Assembly (NCBI RefSeq): GCF_007858185.1
Contig: NZ_VFES01000008.1
Span: 62,001-126,000 of the forward strand
Reading direction: 5' to 3'
DNA: 64,000 bases
From: Pseudomonas grimontii
GTDB taxonomy: Bacteria; Pseudomonadota; Gammaproteobacteria; Pseudomonadales; Pseudomonadaceae
Under the pieces are notes generated by a model that was not told the origin of the DNA, did no database searches, and saw nothing but the letters and a program-made list of their open reading frames with translations. A program made the translations under genes and the position numbers. Positions 1 to 10,753 of the stretch are shown piece after piece. The number at the start of each line of letters is the position of its first letter. Position 1 is the first letter of the stretch.

Positions 1-1166
1 CAAAGCCGAAATCGAGTGGTCAGCGGTACGTTCGACCATGATCACGGCCGCGGCCATGCCTTCGAGAGTCGTCGGCTGCATTCTGCCAATCGACACCCCC
101 GACAAAGAAAGCCGCGTTTACCGTAAACCACTGGGTGTGGTCGGGGTTATCAGTCCCTGGAACTGGCCGATGCACCTTTCCAATCGGTCTATCGCACCGG
201 CGCTGGCACTCGGTAACGCCGTCGTCGTGAAGCCTGCCGACGATACGCCGGTGACCGGTGGTTTGTTGTTGGCGAAAATTTACGAAGAGGCCGGTTTTCC
301 GCCGGGAGTTTTGAACGTGGTCGTGGGAGACGTGGCTGATTTGGGTGATGCCTTTACCCTGCACCCGATTCCAAAATTCATCTTCTTCACGGGATCGACT
401 CGGGTCGGGCGGCACATTGGGCGCGTTGGCAGTCACAGGCCCGACGCTCAAGCGAGTCGGGTTGGAGTTGGGTGGGAATGCTCCGTGTGTGGTGCTTGAT
501 GACGCGGACCTCGATCTGGCGGTGCACGCCGCCGTTGTGGGGCGCTTCCTGCACCAAGGTCAAATCTGCATGAGCAGTAACCGGATTATCGTCGACGCCT
601 CGTTGCAAAAGGATTTCGTCGAAGCGTTTGTCGAGCGCGTTCGCCAGTTGAAAGTCGGCGATCCTGACCTTGCAGATACAGTCATTGGCCCGCTGATGAA
701 CCGTCGCCAGTTGGAGGGCGCAGTGGCCCGGATCGAGGCGGCGAAAGCCGAAAGCATCGAGTTGTTGCTCGGTGGCGCTGCACACGGGTAGGTACTGCCG
801 CCTCATGTGTTCGTCAATGTCGATAACATGAGTGACTTGGCCCAGGCTGAGCAATTTTGTCCTGTAGCGCCGATCATCACTGCGCGTGACGAGGCACATG
901 CGCTGGAGTTGGCCAACCAGACCGAGTTCGGCTTGTCGTCTGCGGTGTTCACCAAGGATGAAGGTCGAGGCCTACGTTTCGCTCAACAGATCGAAGCCGG
1001 CATGACTCACATCAACGACATCTCGGTCAATGATGATCCGAACAACATGTTTGGCGGCGAGAAAAACAGTGGTATCGGGCGATTCAACAGCGATTGGATC
1101 ATCGCGGAGCTGACCAGCGATCACTGGATCTCGGTGCAACACAAACGTCGCGCTTATCCGTTTTAA
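1..1166 (+). pseudogene. Aldehyde dehydrogenase (vanillin/benzaldehyde dehydrogenase-like), frameshift plus internal stop, 5' end outside window
   Basis: The reading frame is open from base 2, so the start lies upstream. The protein would be an NAD(P)-dependent ALDH oxidising an aromatic aldehyde to the acid. Visible family marks are [11 protein letters not shown] near the N-terminal side, [13 protein letters not shown] (cofactor fold), the glutamate motif LELGGNAP, the catalytic cysteine in GQICMSSNR, and the C-terminal [11 protein letters not shown]. Two lesions break it. One extra base in the GGG at 419-421 shifts frame 2 to frame 3, and homology resumes at once with [22 protein letters not shown] at 789-791 then interrupts the frame, which continues with [10 protein letters not shown]. 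One base change such as CAG to TAG would explain the stop. It converges on the carotenoid-oxygenase gene. Family assignment is secure; the vanillin-type substrate is inferred from overall resemblance and neighbours. Confidence 0.85.
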
Positions 1167-1199
1167 GGTCAGGGTTTTAGTGGACTGATCGTATGGCAT

Positions 1200-1223
1200 G
1201 AATGCCCCTTGAAAGGGGCGTTC
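1200..1223. terminator. Hairpin between convergent genes
   Basis: A 9-bp stem (one G-T pair) with arms GAATGCCCC and GGGGCGTTC closes a 6-nt loop just after the ALDH remnant. There is no long T run on the + strand, so its role as a terminator is inferred from position. Confidence 0.4.
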
Positions 1224-1234
1224 CTTCATACAAA

Positions 1235-1271
1235 GACTGCCCTGCAGCGATACGTTATTTGCAGGGCAGTC
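1235..1271. terminator. Perfect 12-bp inverted repeat between convergent genes
   Basis: Arms GACTGCCCTGCA and TGCAGGGCAGTC pair perfectly around a 13-nt loop, between the ends of the ALDH remnant and the carotenoid-oxygenase gene. The position fits a bidirectional transcription stop, although no U tract follows closely on either strand. Confidence 0.5.
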
Positions 1272-1321
1272 AGTTGTGCGTTGCTGTTGCCAGAACGCTC
1301 GGCTAGACCTCTACCGGTGGG

Positions 1322-2758
1322 TTATGGGATCCAGTTCCCATGAAAACCCAGCGGTATATGATGATCCAGCTTTACCCGTGCCAATGGTGCGCCCGTGAAG
1401 TCGCTCGCGTCGTGGATCACCAGTTCGCTTTTGTTTGTCTGGGGATCCCACCAGACGACCAGCAACCAACCATCGTCTTCACTCACCGCATCGGGTTTGG
1501 CCACGAATATCGGCTCGGCAGGGGACACGTCCCTGTCACCTTCCAGTGTTTGGTACTCGGTTTTGCCTGAAATAAAATCGTGCTTTATCAGGCAATTGAA
1601 ATCGTGGCTGTCACTTTTGGGCTGGTGTACACCGGCAAAGTAGCCGTATTGGTGTTTTGCACCCAGGAGTTTTTCATTGATCCTAGGAAATTCGACGGAG
1701 AAATTTCCGACCCGTGCTCGTGTCATCTGACCGGCATCGAGATCCAGGGTCCAGCGGTACAGCGCGGGAGGTGTGAACGGCGAGCGTCCAGCGTCAGGAA
1801 AAGGAAACGGAAAGAAATTCTCGACTTTTATATCATCGACAAACTGGAGGTCACTGACGCAGCCGTCGACGATTATTTTGCCATCTTCCTCGTAGGCGTT
1901 GACGAAGTGTGTGGTTTGGTAAGCTTCATCGGTGAACCATTGAGTTGCACCGGTCTGCCGATGGACCACCAGGGTTCGATTGCTCTGCTTTGGGTCAAAC
2001 GTCCACGCAGATTTGCCTGCAGGAACTCGGTCGGGTGATTCTGGACGCCAGTTGATGGGCCCAAAGAAGAAGACAAAATGATTTTCAGTGAACATGAAGT
2101 CGTGAATATAGGCGGGGGCGTCAAGTGTAACGACGTGCTGTTTCAGGATGTTCCCTTTTTTGTCAGCCAGTGCACAGACGAATCGGCGGGTTTCGGGTTC
2201 GACCGTATACAATAGTAGTTCATTTTTTGCGGCGTCGGTATGGATATGCGCGGTAACCAGTGCATCAATTGCGCCGTGGAAATCAAAGGTACCAATGGTT
2301 TCCAGGGTGTTTCGGTCAAGTTCATAATAGTGTCTACCCGCCTCTTGCAGAGCCAATACGCGTCCGTCGATTTCCACGACATTGACGTTGGCTACTTGCT
2401 TGACGGCAGCCGGCCCCTTTTCAAGCTGTGGTTGAGCTACTTCGTAAGACCCGTAAATACCGTTGTAGAGCGATCTACCGGCTGCTTCTTCTTCCTTGAA
2501 ACCCTCGGTGCGCACCCATTTATTGCGGTAGTTGACAGCGCCGTTGCTGATATAAAACCCATGAACCATGCCATCTCCGTCGAACCAGTGGTATCGGTCA
2601 GGGCGAGCAGGCTCCCAACGCTGGTTGGATCCGGTTCGAAAAAGCACGCCCTCAAGTTCAGGCGGCACAGTACCTTCTATGCGAAGTTCATTGGCGATGA
2701 TTTCGTTGGAGAGGGGTTGGCGAATACCTTGTAAAAAGGGGCTGCTATTGTTCCACAT
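1322..2758 (-). CDS. Carotenoid oxygenase family protein (lignostilbene/isoeugenol-type dioxygenase)
   Basis: 478 aa, usual length for the family, which uses a four-histidine Fe(II) centre on a beta-propeller to cleave an alkene bond with O2. The four expected histidines are visible: H171 in TAHIHTD, H219 in YIHDF, H284 in THFVNAYE and H474 in GFHGNW. The acidic residues that support them also lie in those segments. Bacterial members cleave lignostilbenes, isoeugenol or resveratrol-like stilbenes as well as carotenoids. The neighbours are an aromatic-aldehyde dehydrogenase remnant and a coniferyl-aldehyde-type ALDH, and there are no carotenoid genes, so a plant phenolic is the likelier substrate (inference). 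It is transcribed with the two genes to its right, although a 236-nt gap without recognisable genes separates it from the next one. Confidence 0.85.
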   Translation of the reverse strand: MWNNSSPFLQGIRQPLSNEIIANELRIEGTVPPELEGVLFRTGSNQRWEPARPDRYHWFDGDGMVHGFYISNGAVNYRNKWVRTEGFKEEEAAGRSLYNGIYGSYEVAQPQLEKGPAAVKQVANVNVVEIDGRVLALQEAGRHYYELDRNTLETIGTFDFHGAIDALVTAHIHTDAAKNELLLYTVEPETRRFVCALADKKGNILKQHVVTLDAPAYIHDFMFTENHFVFFFGPINWRPESPDRVPAGKSAWTFDPKQSNRTLVVHRQTGATQWFTDEAYQTTHFVNAYEEDGKIIVDGCVSDLQFVDDIKVENFFPFPFPDAGRSPFTPPALYRWTLDLDAGQMTRARVGNFSVEFPRINEKLLGAKHQYGYFAGVHQPKSDSHDFNCLIKHDFISGKTEYQTLEGDRDVSPAEPIFVAKPDAVSEDDGWLLVVWWDPQTNKSELVIHDASDFTGAPLARVKLDHHIPLGFHGNWIP

Positions 2759-2994
2759 GATGTATCTCCCGAAGGCTAATAGGGGTGTCTTATTAAGGGT
2801 TAATAGAATGCTAGCCTTTGGTGTTATTGCTGTCTCCGGGTTGTGAGTACGAATTCTTATGGAGTGTTGGTACTGAGGTACATGCAGTTGTTTATGTTGA
2901 GCTCGTCACGGTTTATGTGGTCGCGCGATCAAGGCAGGATTGCAAAGAATACCTGCCGTTGACCTGCCTCAGGTTCGCGGAGTTGGTGTTTTAT

Positions 2995-4326
<1,332 letters not shown>

Positions 4327-4369
4327 TCACCTTATCGAATTCAGTGGATGTTTATGAGCGTCACGCAGA

Positions 4370-5965
4370 TCAGCGAAAGTAATCTTCACAGAGCATTTTG
4401 GCAGCGTGCAGGGCCAGCGCCTGAGTGGGCGCGTTGGTGTTGCCGCTAGTAATGTTGGGCATGATCGAGGCATCGATGACACGCAGATGCTCCACGCCTT
4501 TCACACGCAGGCGACCATCAACGACGGCACCTTCGTCCTTGCCCATGCGACAGGTGCCGACCGGGTGCCACATGGTGGTGGCGACGCGTTTGACCCATTC
4601 GCCAATCTGCTCATCGGATTGCACGCTGGGACCCGGTGAGACCTCTTCGTCGATCACCGGCGCTAGCGATTCCTGAGTCAGGACATGGCGCATGGCTTTC
4701 ACCGACTCAACGGCCACTTTCAAATCGTATTCGTGGCCGATGAAATTTGGGTTGATCAGCGGCATAGAGGTAGGGTCAGCGTCAGCCAAACGTACCCAGC
4801 CGCGGCTTTTAGGCTGAAGCACCACTAACTCGAAGGTCACGCCGGGGCGCGTACCGGTAGGGCTCAAGCCGTCTTTGGAAATGATTGGTACGTGATAGCA
4901 CTGAACGGTAGGGTCGCCCTGTAAGTTCAGGGGATCCCAATAGCTGACCGTCTCGATACCGCTGCCTGCGGCCGGGCCGTCTTTGGTCAGGATGTAGCGG
5001 ATCCCTGCCTTCAGCGTCCCAAGGCCCTGGGCAACGCTTTGATAGCCCAAGTTCCCTTTCACATAGGCGCTGAGCGGTACGATAGGGTGGTCATGTAGGT
5101 TTTCGCCCACGCCGGGGGAATCGACCATCACCTCAATGCCGAATTCCTGCAACTGGGTCTTGGGGCCTATGCCGGAATGCATGAGAATCTTCGGGCTGTG
5201 TACCGCCCCGGCGCTGAGTATGACCTGCTTGCCCTGGATTTGCTGCGTAGTCCCGCCCTGGAGTATTTCGACCCCTACCGCGCGGTGGCTATCGATCAGC
5301 ACCCGAGTGACCGTTGTGTTCGCCAGCAAGGTGACGCGGCCACTCTCCAGATGACGGCGCAGGTGCGCGACTACGGCACTGCAACGGCGACTGTTCTCGA
5401 TGTTCGATTGCACCGGTGACACACCGATCTGGCTGGCGCCGTTGTAATCCGGATTGTAGGGCAGGCCGTATTCCTGAAATGCCTTCAGGCAATACTGGTT
5501 CAGTTCGTTGATCCCTTTGGGCAGCTGCACGGCCAGATTGCCTTGGGTGCCATGATGTTCATCATGGAACGTGTCGTTTTTTTCTTGCTCGATGAAGGCA
5601 CGCCACATGCTGGCGTGATTCCAGTCCCCGTCGCCTGCGGTGGCTTCGTCCCACGCATCGAAATCGCGTTTTTGGCCACGCACATACGCCATGGCATTTA
5701 CCGACGTGCCTCCCCCCAACACCTTGCCGGAGCGAAAGCGTCGCTCAGTACCATGCTGGGCGACGGTGGAATGGGTCCACACGTGTTTATCCTTGGCCAG
5801 GATGGTGCCGAAGCCGGCTGGAATATGGATCAGCGGGTCGGAATCCTTGCCGCCGGCTTCGATCACGGCAATGCTGGCCCGACTGTTCTCGGCCAGATAA
5901 CTGGCCACCACGCATCCGGCTGCACCACTTCCTACAATCAGCACGTCAAAGCTTTTAGTTGTCAT
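4370..5965 (-). CDS. GMC family FAD-dependent alcohol oxidoreductase (choline-dehydrogenase/AlkJ-like)
   Basis: 531 aa, full length for the family. The N-terminal Rossmann motif VGSGAAGCVVASYLAE binds FAD, the GMC signature 1 region is RFRSGKVLGGGTSVNAM, and the active-site pair is H467 in HPVGTCRMG and N509 in SGNTNAP. Such enzymes oxidise primary alcohols to aldehydes and pass electrons to quinones or O2. There is no signal peptide, so it is cytoplasmic or peripheral at the inner membrane. The ALDH gene 49 nt downstream is the natural partner for the aldehyde product. The divergent upstream gap (5966-6256) is shared with the gentisate cluster and holds a putative regulator site at 6151-6177. 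The substrate is not evident; an aromatic allylic alcohol is inferred from neighbours. Confidence 0.88.
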   Translation of the reverse strand: MTTKSFDVLIVGSGAAGCVVASYLAENSRASIAVIEAGGKDSDPLIHIPAGFGTILAKDKHVWTHSTVAQHGTERRFRSGKVLGGGTSVNAMAYVRGQKRDFDAWDEATAGDGDWNHASMWRAFIEQEKNDTFHDEHHGTQGNLAVQLPKGINELNQYCLKAFQEYGLPYNPDYNGASQIGVSPVQSNIENSRRCSAVVAHLRRHLESGRVTLLANTTVTRVLIDSHRAVGVEILQGGTTQQIQGKQVILSAGAVHSPKILMHSGIGPKTQLQEFGIEVMVDSPGVGENLHDHPIVPLSAYVKGNLGYQSVAQGLGTLKAGIRYILTKDGPAAGSGIETVSYWDPLNLQGDPTVQCYHVPIISKDGLSPTGTRPGVTFELVVLQPKSRGWVRLADADPTSMPLINPNFIGHEYDLKVAVESVKAMRHVLTQESLAPVIDEEVSPGPSVQSDEQIGEWVKRVATTMWHPVGTCRMGKDEGAVVDGRLRVKGVEHLRVIDASIMPNITSGNTNAPTQALALHAAKMLCEDYFR

Positions 5966-6150
5966 ATTTACCCACTGCGGATCGCTCTTGAACGGATGAG
6001 TATTGAGGGGGGATAGCGCACTGCCTATCAGACATCGCTATCAAAAGCCGAGATCAGGAATCGTTTAAGCGGGCGCTTTCGCTGTTCAGATTTTACAAAT
6101 CTGAACAGTACAGTTGGACAACACATAGTACTTTGCCACTCTTTAAAAAT

Positions 6151-6177
6151 CAAAAATAGCGCATTACGATAAAAGCG
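6151..6177 (+). promoter_or_regulatory. Putative IclR-type operator, copy 1
   Basis: A 27-nt element begins CAAAAATAGCGC, has a 5-nt variable centre and ends GATAAAAGCG. It recurs at 9242-9268 with 24 of 27 bases identical, in front of the transporter gene. Here it precedes the hydro-lyase genes. A possible -10 TACAAT lies at 6204-6209 with a poor -35, as expected for an activated promoter. The IclR regulator encoded between the two copies is the obvious candidate ligand (inference). It sits in the divergent gap shared with the GMC gene. Confidence 0.6.
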
Positions 6178-6256
6178 CTCTATATTGTCTGAGCAAGCTT
6201 GCCTACAATCCGGCCAGGCAGGTCCGTAATGATCGATCTGACAAGAGGAGCCTCCA

Positions 6257-7669
6257 GTGCCCAAAACGCTGCTGCAAAAACTCTGGGAAACGCACGTCGT
6301 ACGTCATGACCCGGACGGTTCGGCGATGCTTTACATTGATCTGCAGTTGATCAATGAAGTCACCAGCCCCCAGGCTTTTGAAGGTTTATCGGCAGCGGGG
6401 CTGAACCCTTGGCGAAGCGGCACGATCATCGCCACCTCGGACCACAATGTGCCGACTAGGGACTTGGCTCTGGGCATTCAGGATCCGGTAGCGAAAATTC
6501 AGGTTCAGACGCTTGAGCGTAACTGCGATGACCTGAACCTGCGCCACTTTAAAATGGGTGATCAAAGGCAGGGCATTTTGCATGTCATCGCGCCTGAATC
6601 TGGCGCCAGTCTTCCGGGAATGACCATCGTCTGTGGCGACTCTCATACCAGTACCCATGGTGCTTTCGCGGCCTTGGCATTTGGCATCGGCACTTCCGAG
6701 ATCGAGCACGTTCTCGCCACCCAGTGCCTGCGTGTTTCACCCATGGCGGCGATGAAGGTTCAGATCGACGGCGAATTGCAGCCGTTCGTGACCGCAAAAG
6801 ACTTGGCCCTGAGCTTGATTCGCAAAATCGGTACTGCGGGGGCCACCGGTCATGCAATCGAGTTCACGGGCAGCACGGTCAGTAGCATGTCCATGGAAGC
6901 GCGGATGACCCTTTGCAATATGGCAATCGAAGCCGGAGCTCGCGTCGGGCTGATCGGTGTAGACGAGACCACACTGGCCTACCTGCACGGCCGACCTCAT
7001 GCGCCGCGAGACGCAGGCTGGGAGGCCGCCGCTACGTTTTGGCGCACGCTTCACAGCGACCCTGGGGCAATTTTCCAACAGGTGGTGAACCTGGATGCAG
7101 CAAAAGTTGCCCCTCAAGTTTCATGGGGAACTTCTCCGCAAATGGTGTGCGATGTTCTAGAAAAGGTGCCCGACCCCGCGGACGAAGTAGACCCCGCTAA
7201 ACGTCAGGCCTTGGTCAGCGCGCTCGACTATATGGGGATTACAGCGGGCACAGCCATCGTTTCAATCGAGCTCGACAAGATTTTCATAGGCTCCTGCACC
7301 AATGCACGCATCGAGGACCTGCGGGCTGCTGCCCAGGTTGTAGTCGGTCAAAAAGTATCCACGCGTATCAAACAAGCATTGGTGGTGCCGGGATCAGGAC
7401 AGGTCAAAGCCATGGCTGAAGCCGAGGGCTTGGACAGGATATTCATCGACGCTGGGTTTGAATGGCGCGAGCCCGGTTGTTCGATGTGCTTGGGAATGAA
7501 CGAGGACCGGCTGCTCCCTGGGGAGCGTTGTGCATCTACGTCCAATCGCAATTTCGAGGGGCGTCAGGGGCAGGGTGGCAGAACTCACCTCGTGAGCCCG
7601 GTCACTGCAGCAGCGGCGGCCCTGGCAGGACATTTCGTTGATATAACCGCTGCCCAGATAAGGAGTTGA
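6257..7669 (+). CDS. Aconitase-family hydro-lyase large subunit (LeuC-like; probable maleate hydratase subunit, HbzI-like)
   Basis: 470 aa, the length of isopropylmalate isomerase large subunits. It carries the three [4Fe-4S] cysteines of the family: C347 in [11 protein letters not shown]408 and C411 in [11 protein letters not shown]. It also has [11 protein letters not shown] and the C-terminal RNFEGRQG motif. It starts at GTG with AAGAGGAG just upstream. The small subunit follows after 6 nt. Automatic annotation would call it LeuC, but no leuA or leuB is present and the locus encodes the gentisate route. In Pseudomonas alcaligenes a LeuCD-like pair (HbzIJ) hydrates maleate to D-malate after direct hydrolysis of maleylpyruvate, and the present context matches that arrangement. 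Family and subunit role are certain; maleate as substrate is inferred. Confidence 0.85.
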   Translation: MPKTLLQKLWETHVVRHDPDGSAMLYIDLQLINEVTSPQAFEGLSAAGLNPWRSGTIIATSDHNVPTRDLALGIQDPVAKIQVQTLERNCDDLNLRHFKMGDQRQGILHVIAPESGASLPGMTIVCGDSHTSTHGAFAALAFGIGTSEIEHVLATQCLRVSPMAAMKVQIDGELQPFVTAKDLALSLIRKIGTAGATGHAIEFTGSTVSSMSMEARMTLCNMAIEAGARVGLIGVDETTLAYLHGRPHAPRDAGWEAAATFWRTLHSDPGAIFQQVVNLDAAKVAPQVSWGTSPQMVCDVLEKVPDPADEVDPAKRQALVSALDYMGITAGTAIVSIELDKIFIGSCTNARIEDLRAAAQVVVGQKVSTRIKQALVVPGSGQVKAMAEAEGLDRIFIDAGFEWREPGCSMCLGMNEDRLLPGERCASTSNRNFEGRQGQGGRTHLVSPVTAAAAALAGHFVDITAAQIRS

Positions 7670-7675
7670 AAGGCC

Positions 7676-8320
7676 GTGAAACCATTCAAGCAGTTTTGTG
7701 CAGTAGCGGCGCCGCTTGATCGAATCAATGTGGACACGGACGCCATTTTGCCGAAGCAATTCATGAAATTGATCAGCAAATATGGCTATGGCGATTACCT
7801 GTTCGATAACTGGCGTTATCTAGACCAAGGCCAACCTGGGGACGACTGCTCGGTACGACCGCTCAACGAGCAGTTCATGCTCAACCAGCCCCGGTTCAAG
7901 TCAGCGCAAATCCTGCTGTGCCGAGATAATTTCGGTTGTGGTTCGAGCCGCGAGCACGCGCCGTGGGCCTTGCGTGATTTCGGGTTCAAAGCGCTGCTCA
8001 GCACCAGTTTCGCAGATATTTTTTATGGCAACTGCCTTAAGAACGGCGTGCTGCCCATCGTGTTGACCAAGGATGAAATGGATCACCTGTTCTCACTCGC
8101 GGCCCGTGATGCTGCGTTGCAACTTGAGATCAATCTAGCGGACCAAACCGTTTCCCAGCCTGAGGGCGTGATCTACCGTTTCGAGATCGATGCATTCCGC
8201 AAAAAATGCGTGATGTTGGGGCTCGATGAAATCAGCCTGACGCTCGCTCAAGCCGACGACGTGCGCTTATACGAAAGCAAGCGACGCGCCACCGAGCCTT
8301 GGCTGTTTCCAGAGAGCTGA
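7676..8320 (+). CDS. Aconitase-family hydro-lyase small subunit (LeuD-like; probable maleate hydratase subunit, HbzJ-like)
   Basis: 214 aa, typical of LeuD-type swivel subunits. Family marks are the N-terminal LDRINVDTDAILPKQF segment and the substrate-loop motif NFGCGSSREHAPWAL. It starts at GTG, preceded by AAGGAG ten bases upstream, and follows the large-subunit gene by 6 nt, so the two are translated together and form one enzyme. The call as maleate hydratase rather than isopropylmalate isomerase rests on the gentisate genes around it. The IclR gene is convergent, ending 14 nt away. Confidence 0.83.
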   Translation: MKPFKQFCAVAAPLDRINVDTDAILPKQFMKLISKYGYGDYLFDNWRYLDQGQPGDDCSVRPLNEQFMLNQPRFKSAQILLCRDNFGCGSSREHAPWALRDFGFKALLSTSFADIFYGNCLKNGVLPIVLTKDEMDHLFSLAARDAALQLEINLADQTVSQPEGVIYRFEIDAFRKKCVMLGLDEISLTLAQADDVRLYESKRRATEPWLFPES

Positions 8321-8334
8321 CGGCGTTGTGTATT

Positions 8335-9165
8335 TCATGATCCAGAAGACGCCAACACCGTCATTTTCTGCGTCATCTCGGCCCCGGCCTTCGCAACAAT
8401 AGGCGCGAGCAGTGTTCTGACTTCCGGGGAGGCATCGACGACGGGTATCACGATGCTGATGCTGCCGATCACCCGTTTATCGTCAAAAACGGCGGCTGAA
8501 ATACCCGCAGCGCTATTGCCCAATTCGCCTGAAGTGATGACTACGGACTCGTTTCTCAGCGATCTCAGTGTCTGCTTGACTTGCGCCCAATTGGCCCCAA
8601 GGCCAAAGCGCTCGAATTCGCCCGTTACGCCTTCGTAGTAGGGTTTGACCTGGCGCAATGGCAGGTGCGCCAGGATGACCTTTGAGGCTGCGCCTTGGTA
8701 AAGGGGCCTTGGGAGGCCGCGCTCATAGCTGATGTCTTGCTTGAAACGGGTGGTGAACTCCTCATGCACGCACATGACGTGCTCTTGGAAGTACCGGCAT
8801 AAAATCGCGATGCTGCCAGCGGGGGCCGCATTCAGCATGTCACCCATGACCAACCTTGCAGCCTGGATCATCGGATCACCCAACCGCATTTTTCTATCCA
8901 ACGCGATGATTGCTGGGCCCAGCACGTAGCGCCCCGGGGTAAAGGCGCTGATGTATCCGGCACCCGACAGGGTTCGAAAGTAACGGTACGTATGGCTCGC
9001 CGATAGTCCTAACTCGATCGCCGCTTCGTCCACAGACCAATCAGATTTGCTGTCTCCACTGAACAATTCGAGCAGGCGCATCAAGCGATCCTGGGAGCTG
9101 CCTTTGGGATCTTCTGCGCCTGAGACTTGCATGGCTGACGCGCCGGTTACCTGCTGCTTTATCAA
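8335..9165 (-). CDS. IclR family transcriptional regulator
   Basis: 276 aa. An N-terminal winged helix-turn-helix (about residues 25-75, with SVDEAAIELGLSASHTYRYF) is followed by an IclR effector-binding domain. IclR proteins often regulate aromatic acid catabolism as activators or repressors. I give the TTG start at 9165 because AAGGGGG lies a few bases upstream; an ATG at 9132 (MQVSGAEDP) is an alternative. It is the only regulator gene inside the 3-hydroxybenzoate/gentisate module and lies between the two copies of the 27-nt element (6151-6177 and 9242-9268), which suggests that it controls both the hydro-lyase and transporter-dioxygenase transcripts. The effector is probably a pathway aromatic acid (inference). 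Confidence 0.87.
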   Translation of the reverse strand: MIKQQVTGASAMQVSGAEDPKGSSQDRLMRLLELFSGDSKSDWSVDEAAIELGLSASHTYRYFRTLSGAGYISAFTPGRYVLGPAIIALDRKMRLGDPMIQAARLVMGDMLNAAPAGSIAILCRYFQEHVMCVHEEFTTRFKQDISYERGLPRPLYQGAASKVILAHLPLRQVKPYYEGVTGEFERFGLGANWAQVKQTLRSLRNESVVITSGELGNSAAGISAAVFDDKRVIGSISIVIPVVDASPEVRTLLAPIVAKAGAEMTQKMTVLASSGS

Positions 9166-9241
9166 CCCTGCCCCCTTAGAAAGGTGTGCTTGACGGAGCC
9201 CGTCATGTTACCGCCAAGCTCGACCACGAGGTGAGTAAAAA

Positions 9242-9268
9242 CAAAAATAGCGCCATAAGATAAAAGCG
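9242..9268 (+). promoter_or_regulatory. Putative IclR-type operator, copy 2
   Basis: Second copy of the 27-nt element (starts CAAAAATAGCGC, ends GATAAAAGCG), 24 of 27 bases identical to 6151-6177. It directly abuts the -35 hexamer at 9269-9274, the place where an activator contacting RNA polymerase usually binds. Confidence 0.6.
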
Positions 9269-9296
9269 TTGACACTTTTTGGAAAAAACATAATTA
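9269..9296 (+). promoter_or_regulatory. Sigma-70-type promoter of the transporter-gentisate operon
   Basis: A consensus -35 TTGACA (9269-9274) and a -10 TAATTA (9291-9296) are separated by 16 nt, 50 nt before the transporter ATG. The 27-nt element ends immediately upstream. Confidence 0.6.
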
Positions 9297-9346
9297 TCGT
9301 ATTACAACAAATAATACAAAACACCTTAAGGTGTGAGGGTTCCATC

Positions 9347-10735
9347 ATGAGCCAGCTAGCGCAGCCATCGTCCCCCGTCCTCGACATCGCCCCTATTCTC
9401 GATCACGGAGAGTGGACGTCCTATCAAAAGCGAATTCTCTTCTTGGTCGCCCTCGTCATGGTGTTCGATGGCGTGGACGCGCAGGTGCTTAGCCTGTCGC
9501 TGTCCTCCATTTCAGCCGAATGGGGTATCAGCCGCGCAGCCTTTGCACCGGTGCTTGGATTCAGTTTCGTGGCCATGGCACTGGGGACGGCCCTCGGGGG
9601 CCTGTTGGGCGACCGCATCGGCAGAAAATGGACCCTCATCGCGTCCAGCGTAACGTTTGGCCTGATGACGTTATTGGGCGCGCTCGCCGATGACATCGTC
9701 TTTCTGGGCGTCTGCCGAGTGATTGCATCGTTGGGCATGGGAGCAGCCATGCCTAACGTCACGGCAATGCTGGCTGAGTACACACCTTTGCGCCGGCGCA
9801 GCCTTGCCCTCGCCATCGGGATGAGCGCGTTGCCTTTTGGCGGTATCGTCGTTGGCCTGTTAGGGGCGCAAATTCTTCCTGCCCTTGGCTGGCGCAGTTT
9901 TTTCGTGATTGCGGGGTGTGCGCCGTTGATCGTCGCGCTGACGCTGATCATTGGCGTCCCAGAGTCGCTGAGATTTCTGGTGGCGCGCGGCATCAAGCCG
10001 GCAGCGTGCCTGAACATCATTCGCCACCTGGGGCATGCGGTGTCATTGACCACCACGTTGGAGGACAGCGGCGAAGCGGCTGCAGTCAAGAAGGCTTCGG
10101 TGCGAACGTTAATGGCCAGCGAATATGCCGGCGACACACGGGTGCTGGCGGTCGCTTTCTTTACCGTGATTCTGTCTAGCTACCTCATGTTTACCTGGTC
10201 CCCCTCCCTGTTCGTCGAGGCCGGTTACAGCGTCAGTATGTCCAGCGCAAGTATGGCGTTGTTCAGCCTCGGTGGCCTGATTGGAGGGGTGGGCGGCGGC
10301 TGGCTGTTCAGTCGCTTCGGTTCGCGCAAAACCATGCTCTGCATGGCGGCGGGGGCGTTGGCCTGCTGCGCTGCGCTGATGGTAACGCCGTTGCAACCTG
10401 CTGCGAATTCGCTCCCTATCATCACCGTTAGCCTGCTGCTGCTCGGCCTCTGCGTACCGGGCACACAAGCAATCCTATTCGTGCTGGCGGCGCAGATATT
10501 CCCTACCTCAATGCGTGCAAGTGGCGTCGGTTTGCCCGCAGCTTTCGGACGGCTGGGCGCGGTGCTGAGCGCTTTCATCGGCCCCTGGATTCTTGCCAGC
10601 ACAGGCACTCGGTTCTTCGGTTTTATAGCAGCCATGATGTTGATTCTTTTTGTCGCGCTGACCCTCGTCCGTCGCCACATCGCACGGACCGCAAACCAAG
10701 ACCGTAGCGATGCACGGCTGAACGAAGTTCGATAG
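9347..10735 (+). CDS. MFS transporter, aromatic acid:H+ symporter (AAHS) type
   Basis: 462 aa from the ATG at 9347, which has GAGG eight bases upstream; frames extending further upstream overlap the promoter. About twelve hydrophobic helices are visible. AAHS hallmarks are FDGVDAQ in the first helix (the conserved DGxD aspartates) and GGLLGDRIGRKW in the loop between helices 2 and 3. Family members import benzoate derivatives with protons. Gentisate dioxygenase starts 18 nt downstream and a 3-hydroxybenzoate hydroxylase-like gene follows, so the cargo is probably 3-hydroxybenzoate or gentisate (inference). It acts in the inner membrane. Confidence 0.87.
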   Translation: MSQLAQPSSPVLDIAPILDHGEWTSYQKRILFLVALVMVFDGVDAQVLSLSLSSISAEWGISRAAFAPVLGFSFVAMALGTALGGLLGDRIGRKWTLIASSVTFGLMTLLGALADDIVFLGVCRVIASLGMGAAMPNVTAMLAEYTPLRRRSLALAIGMSALPFGGIVVGLLGAQILPALGWRSFFVIAGCAPLIVALTLIIGVPESLRFLVARGIKPAACLNIIRHLGHAVSLTTTLEDSGEAAAVKKASVRTLMASEYAGDTRVLAVAFFTVILSSYLMFTWSPSLFVEAGYSVSMSSASMALFSLGGLIGGVGGGWLFSRFGSRKTMLCMAAGALACCAALMVTPLQPAANSLPIITVSLLLLGLCVPGTQAILFVLAAQIFPTSMRASGVGLPAAFGRLGAVLSAFIGPWILASTGTRFFGFIAAMMLILFVALTLVRRHIARTANQDRSDARLNEVR

Positions 10736-10753
10736 ATAGGTAAGGAGATATTT

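Noticed and set aside
6257..8320. Leucine-biosynthesis isopropylmalate isomerase (leuCD)
   Set aside because: Fold and motifs fit, but there is no leuA, leuB or leucine-type leader, and both genes share a regulator element with the gentisate operon.
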